Shown: piece after piece, positions 30,379 to 34,488 of the stretch
How positions within the stretch are numbered: position 1 is the first letter of the stretch
Layout: each line of letters starts with the position of its first letter
From: Planctomycetota bacterium
Lineage (GTDB): Bacteria > Planctomycetota > Phycisphaerae > Sedimentisphaerales > Anaerobacaceae
DNA length: 34,488 bases
NCBI GenBank assembly: GCA_012719085.1
Contig: JAAYBA010000369.1
Span: forward strand, 1 to 34,488
Direction: 5' to 3'
The notes under the pieces: generated by a model
Databases searched by the model: none
Seen by the model: only the letters and a program-made list of their open reading frames with translations
Told to the model about the DNA's origin: nothing
Program-made: the position numbers and the translations under genes

Positions 30379-32181
30379 ATGGAAACGTTGCGAATCCGAT
30401 TCAGGCCGATTGCCCTGGCGATGATGGTCTTGTCGGCCGGGGCCGCCGTACAGGCCCAGCCGCCCGATGTGACCTGGACGTTTGGCGCCATCGGCTCGGC
30501 TTCATACCGACTGGACGCCTTCACCCCCGACGACGCCGCATTCGGGGCAATCGGCAGCGCCGACCCGACCCTGCCGCTGAAAGTGGGCAAACGCTATCAG
30601 GTCACCGTCACCGAATACGTCGTCCATCCCTTCGAGGTGATCGCGAAATCCACATCGCCGCTCCAGGACCAAGTGCTGCTGTCGATGGCGATCGCAGCAC
30701 CGTTCGAGTCGTCTCCCGATGTGAACTGGCAGGACAACGGCCGGGGAACGGTGGCGTTCACGCTAACGCCCGGGCTGCACGAGGCCATGACCGCATCGGG
30801 CCGTACGCCGGGATACCGATGCCGGCCGCATTTTATGGACATGCGGGGTGATTTCACCGTTACCGAGCCGCCGTCCGACGAAGGCATTGCGCCATCGCCA
30901 ATTCAGATCGACCTGGAGCCCATCGCGGTGGGACTGACCGCGCCGGTGGACCTGCAACCCGACCCGTCGACGCCGGGGCGACTCTATGTCGTCGAGCAAT
31001 CGGGCACTGTACGCGTGATCGACCAGGGCCAACTCCTCGACGCGCTCTTTCTCGACGTGCGGGACCGGCTCTATGCGCCGCTGGGCGTATTCCGTACACG
31101 CGATGCGAACGACTACGATGAGCGGGGCTTTCTCGGCCTGGCGTTCCATCCGGGCTATGCGAATGTCAACAGCCCCGGCCACCGAAGGCTGTATACCTAC
31201 ACAAGCGAACCGGTTGACGGGCCCGCCGATTTCACGCTGGAAGATCTCGATCCCAACGACATGAACCACCAGAGCGTAGTGACCGAATGGCAGTCGGCTC
31301 GCGACGGCAGCGCGGTCGAGCCGGATACGGCGCGGGTGCTGCTGCGCATCGATCAGCCGCAGTTCAACCATAATGGCGGACAGCTCGCCTTCGGTCCCGA
31401 CGGCTACCTCTATATCGCCCTGGGCGACGGCGGAGGCGCCAACGATGCCGAAGCCGGCCATGGTCCCAACGGCAACGGGCAGAACATCCACACCGTCCAC
31501 GGCAGTATCCTGCGCATCGATCCGTTGCCGCCCGAGTTGACACCCGGCAGTCGCAACGCCGCCGGCGCCAACGGCCGGTATCGCATCCCCTGGGACAACG
31601 AGTTCGTCGGCATCGACGGGGCCGATGAGATCTTCGCCTATGGCTTCCGCAACCCCTATCGGTTCAGTTTCGACCACCTCACCGGCGCCCTGATCGTGGC
31701 CGACGTCGGACAGGGTCTCTACGAGGAAGTCGACATCGTCCGCAAAGGCGGCAACTACGGATGGAACATCAAAGAAGGCGACTTCCTCTTTGATCCGGAA
31801 GGGGGCGGCGTCGAGGTGCCGTTCGAGGACCCGAGCCTGATCGATCCCGTGCTCCAGTACGATCACGAGGAGGGTCTGGCCGTCGTCGGGGGATTCCTCT
31901 ATCACGGAACGCAGGTCCCGCCGTTGCGCGGGCAGTATGTCTTCGGCGATTTCTCGCGGCAGTTCCGATCGCCCGACGGTCGCCTCTTCGTTGCCGACCT
32001 CTGGCTCGGGCAGATTCAGGAACTGCTCGTCGGCGATGACCGCCGTCCGCTCGGCTTGTTCCTCAAGGGGATGGGGCAGGACCTTGAAGGCGAACTCTAT
32101 GTCCTCGCCAGCAGCGCCTCCGGACCCTACGGCGAGACGGGAGTCGTCCTGAAGATCGTGCCGCAACGCCCAACTCGGTGA
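30379..32181 (+). CDS. PQQ-dependent glucose/sorbosone dehydrogenase-like protein with N-terminal cupredoxin domain
   Basis: Signal peptide; VVHPFEV and YRCRPHFMDMRGDFTV (His...Cys-x2-His-x-Met) cupredoxin-like; then APVDLQPDPSTPGRLYVVEQSGTVRVID, HNGGQLAFGPDGYLYIALGDGGGAND, YGFRNPYRFSFD, GGNYGWN. Confidence 0.9.
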   Translation: METLRIRFRPIALAMMVLSAGAAVQAQPPDVTWTFGAIGSASYRLDAFTPDDAAFGAIGSADPTLPLKVGKRYQVTVTEYVVHPFEVIAKSTSPLQDQVLLSMAIAAPFESSPDVNWQDNGRGTVAFTLTPGLHEAMTASGRTPGYRCRPHFMDMRGDFTVTEPPSDEGIAPSPIQIDLEPIAVGLTAPVDLQPDPSTPGRLYVVEQSGTVRVIDQGQLLDALFLDVRDRLYAPLGVFRTRDANDYDERGFLGLAFHPGYANVNSPGHRRLYTYTSEPVDGPADFTLEDLDPNDMNHQSVVTEWQSARDGSAVEPDTARVLLRIDQPQFNHNGGQLAFGPDGYLYIALGDGGGANDAEAGHGPNGNGQNIHTVHGSILRIDPLPPELTPGSRNAAGANGRYRIPWDNEFVGIDGADEIFAYGFRNPYRFSFDHLTGALIVADVGQGLYEEVDIVRKGGNYGWNIKEGDFLFDPEGGGVEVPFEDPSLIDPVLQYDHEEGLAVVGGFLYHGTQVPPLRGQYVFGDFSRQFRSPDGRLFVADLWLGQIQELLVGDDRRPLGLFLKGMGQDLEGELYVLASSASGPYGETGVVLKIVPQRPTR

Positions 32182-32209
32182 GGGCGCGCGCCGACAAGTC
32201 ACAACAGGT

Positions 32210-32566
32210 TCAACCGCCGAACAGCCTTTGGCGGAAAACAAAGAAGACCGCGCCGAGGATGCACAGGCCCGCCCAGAGATAGTCCAGCCGGATCTGCTCT
32301 TTCATGTACAGAATCGAGAACGGCACGAAGATCGTCAGCGTGACCGCCTCCTGGAGGATCTTGAGCTGCCCGACATTCAGCACGCAATGCCCCATCCGAT
32401 TGGCCGGGACCTGGATCAGATACTCGAAGAAGGCGATCCCCCAGCTCACCAGCGCCGCAATGATCCACGGCCGATGCGACAGGTTCCGCAGGTGCCCGTA
32501 CCAGGCGAACGTCATGAAGATGTTGCTGCAACACAATAGCAGCGTCGTCGTCAGAATCACACGCAT
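32210..32566 (-). CDS. DMT superfamily DUF486 membrane protein
   Basis: MRVILTTTLLLCCSNIFMTFAWYGHLRNLSHRPWIIAALVSWGIAFFEYLIQVPANRMGH; internal ATG of the longer ORF at 32564-32566. Confidence 0.92.
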   Translation of the reverse strand: MRVILTTTLLLCCSNIFMTFAWYGHLRNLSHRPWIIAALVSWGIAFFEYLIQVPANRMGHCVLNVGQLKILQEAVTLTIFVPFSILYMKEQIRLDYLWAGLCILGAVFFVFRQRLFGG

Positions 32567-32736
32567 ACACCAAGCCCTTCGACAGACCCGAACCCTCGCC
32601 GCGACCGCCGCGGCCGAGACCGAAGTATCAAACCCGAAATGCTGCGAATACACAAGGGGCGCCGTGCGGCCATGCGCTATTTGTGTGTGTGCAGGTGTCA
32701 GGGCACCGGCATCTCTGAGCCACTGAAGCGGCTGGG

Positions 32737-32848
32737 TGGCAGCCTCAAGTCCGCAGGACTTGGGGATGGCTGAAAGTGTCGGCGTCGCCGGACATAGAAG
32801 GCCCAATCGTACCCGCCATCCCCAAGGCTTCGCCTTGAGGCTGCCACA
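32737..32848. repeat. BIME-like pair of inverted REP hairpins
   Basis: GTGGCAGCCTC-AAGTCC-GCA-GGACTT-GGGGATGGC (32737-32771) and inverse GCCATCCCC-AAGGC-TTC-GCCTT-GAGGCTGCCAC (32816-32848). Confidence 0.85.
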
Positions 32849-32877
32849 CGCATGCCAGGATATTTTCACGCACACCG

Positions 32878-34488
32878 CTATTTCCTGCGGCGGGGTTTCC
32901 GCGCGTGGAGGCGGGTGATCTTGGCGAGCAAGTCGGGACGCTTTCGTTCGCGAAGGAACTCGGCGACGATCGTCCGGTTCTCGCTCTGGTAGTAGTGCAT
33001 CAGCGCCGCCTGAAGACGCTTCTCTTTGCGTGACGTCGGGACGTAGATCTTCTGTCCGGCCGCGTCGGCGCCTGATACGTACATCGCCGTCGAGAGCGTC
33101 AGCGGGATCGGCACGAAGTCCTGCACCTGCCTGGGCCGCCACGAGCGGGACACGAGGTACTCGGTCAGCCTCAGGGCGTCTTCGGGCCGACACGCCGGAT
33201 GGGCGCTGATGAAGTACGGCACGAGGTACGCCTCCTTGCCGACCCGCCGGCACGTCTCGGCGAACCGCCGCTCGAACTCCTCGAACACCTCGAAGTGAGG
33301 CTTGCCCATTCGGTCCAGCACGCCCGGGCAATAGTGCTCCGGCGCAACCTTCAAATGCCCGCCGACGAAGTGACGAACGAGCATGTCCAGATAGTCGCGG
33401 CTCTGGAGCGCCAGGTCGTGACGAATGCCGGAGGCAACGAAGACGTTGGTCCGCTTCGACCCGCGATCGCGCCAGCGGACGAAGGCCTCCATCATCTCGA
33501 GCATCGGACCATGGTCGAACCCGCCCCGCCCGCAAGGCTTGGGAAACAGGCAACTGGCCCGCCCGCAGGAAAGGTGTCCGGTACCTTTTTTCGGTTCCCC
33601 TTCCGATCGCGGGTCGAAAAAAGGTACCGGACACCCTTGGTTTTCCATGCCGTACATGTTCGCCGACGGCCCGCCGAGGTCCTCGATCGTCCCGCGAAAC
33701 CCCGGATGCAGGCGAAGCCGGTCCGCCTCCGCCAGCAGCGAGTCCAGCGAACGCGAACGAATCTGCTTGCCCTGGTGGGCCCCGATCGAGCAGAACGAAC
33801 AGCCGCCAAAGCAGCCGCGATGCGTCGTGATCGAGAACTGCACCGGCGTCAGCGCCGGCACGCCGCCGTCGCGGTCGTAGCGAGGATGCCACGCCCGGGC
33901 GAACGGCAGGTCGTAGAGGCCGTCCAGTTCCTCGCCGCTCAGCGGCTCGGCCGCCGGCATCACCACCAGCGTCCCAGGGTCCTGCTCCTGCACCACCGGC
34001 CGACCCGCCGGATGGGCCTGCGACTGATACTGCTGATGCGCCGCCATGAACAGCGTGACATCATCGGCCTGCTGCGACAGCGAAGGCAGGTGCACCGCGT
34101 CGTTGGGGACGGCGATGCCCCTGCGGGCGATGTACGCCGTGCCGGGGATGTCGGTCAGCTCGCCAATCGACCGGCCGGCGTCCAGACGCCTGGCGACCCC
34201 GGCCACCGCCCGCTCGCCCATCCCGTGGATCAGAAGGTCGGCCTTGGCATCGACCAGGACCGACCGCTTGAGCCGATCCTCGATGTAGTCATAGTGCACC
34301 AGTCGCCGCAGACTCGCTTCGAGCCCGCCGAGCACGATGGGCACATCGCGATACGCCTCGCGGGCGCGGGCGGCATAGACGAGCAGCGGCCGGCCCGGCC
34401 GAAGGCCCGTCGCCCCGCCGGGACTGTACACATCCTGCCGGCGCCGGTGGCCCAGCGACGCGTAGTCGTTCAGACGCGAATCGATGCA
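32878..34488 (-). CDS. ygiQ: YgiQ-family radical SAM protein, 5' end truncated by the window
   Basis: [49 protein letters not shown]; radical [52 protein letters not shown]. Frame stays open to the window edge ([24 protein letters not shown]). Confidence 0.93.
   Translation of the reverse strand, partial: CIDSRLNDYASLGHRRRQDVYSPGGATGLRPGRPLLVYAARAREAYRDVPIVLGGLEASLRRLVHYDYIEDRLKRSVLVDAKADLLIHGMGERAVAGVARRLDAGRSIGELTDIPGTAYIARRGIAVPNDAVHLPSLSQQADDVTLFMAAHQQYQSQAHPAGRPVVQEQDPGTLVVMPAAEPLSGEELDGLYDLPFARAWHPRYDRDGGVPALTPVQFSITTHRGCFGGCSFCSIGAHQGKQIRSRSLDSLLAEADRLRLHPGFRGTIEDLGGPSANMYGMENQGCPVPFFDPRSEGEPKKGTGHLSCGRASCLFPKPCGRGGFDHGPMLEMMEAFVRWRDRGSKRTNVFVASGIRHDLALQSRDYLDMLVRHFVGGHLKVAPEHYCPGVLDRMGKPHFEVFEEFERRFAETCRRVGKEAYLVPYFISAHPACRPEDALRLTEYLVSRSWRPRQVQDFVPIPLTLSTAMYVSGADAAGQKIYVPTSRKEKRLQAALMHYYQSENRTIVAEFLRERKRPDLLAKITRLHARKPRRRK
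33573..33635. repeat. Perfect 21-bp inverted repeat inside ygiQ
   Basis: GGTGTCCGGTACCTTTTTTCG (33573-33593), 21-nt spacer, CGAAAAAAGGTACCGGACACC (33615-33635); total 63 nt = 21 codons. Confidence 0.95.

Noticed and set aside
30763-32241. 492-aa minus-strand ORF
   Set aside because: Antisense to the PQQ dehydrogenase gene; no recognisable motifs.
32690-32715. GGTGTCAGGGCACC as a further copy of the ygiQ-type REP
   Set aside because: Only a 6-bp imperfect stem and limited similarity; could be chance.
32567-33892. 560-aa ORF 32210..33892 as one protein
   Set aside because: Only the last 118 codons (DUF486) are coding; the rest crosses an intergenic BIME and an out-of-frame part of ygiQ.

Overview
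GC-rich bacterial chromosomal window. The overall gene style (ComEC, DUF1080, a GH32 and GH5 enzyme set, REP-like intergenic hairpins) suggests a Planctomycetota-type organism; this is inference. Most of the window is ordinary housekeeping or metabolic coding sequence: polA, a GH5-like hydrolase, TIGR02757 plus cheD, an ABC ATPase, korB/korA, a ferritin-like protein, comEC, alkaline phosphatase, an OmpA-like lipoprotein, a prepilin peptidase, argG, a DUF1080 lipoprotein, EamA, GH32, a cupredoxin-PQQ dehydrogenase, DUF486 and ygiQ. The parts most worth a second look are: (1) a Type ISP/IIG-like restriction-methylase gene at 156-3634 broken by one -1 frameshift in an A-run and one in-frame TAG directly after MTase motif I; (2) an adjacent ~1 kb non-coding array (about 3780-4800) built of degenerate 7-nt units in register, organised in ~340-bp higher-order repeats with a conserved 19-bp palindrome; (3) a perfect 21-bp inverted repeat inserted in frame inside ygiQ; (4) a paired inverted REP (BIME-like) element with compensatory stem changes at 32737-32848; (5) MITE-like inverted-repeat elements at 11048-11146 and 25481-25712; (6) a three-gene HEPN(RX4H)-MNT-HEPN locus at 22896-24108. 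No CRISPR array, rRNA or tRNA was recognised.
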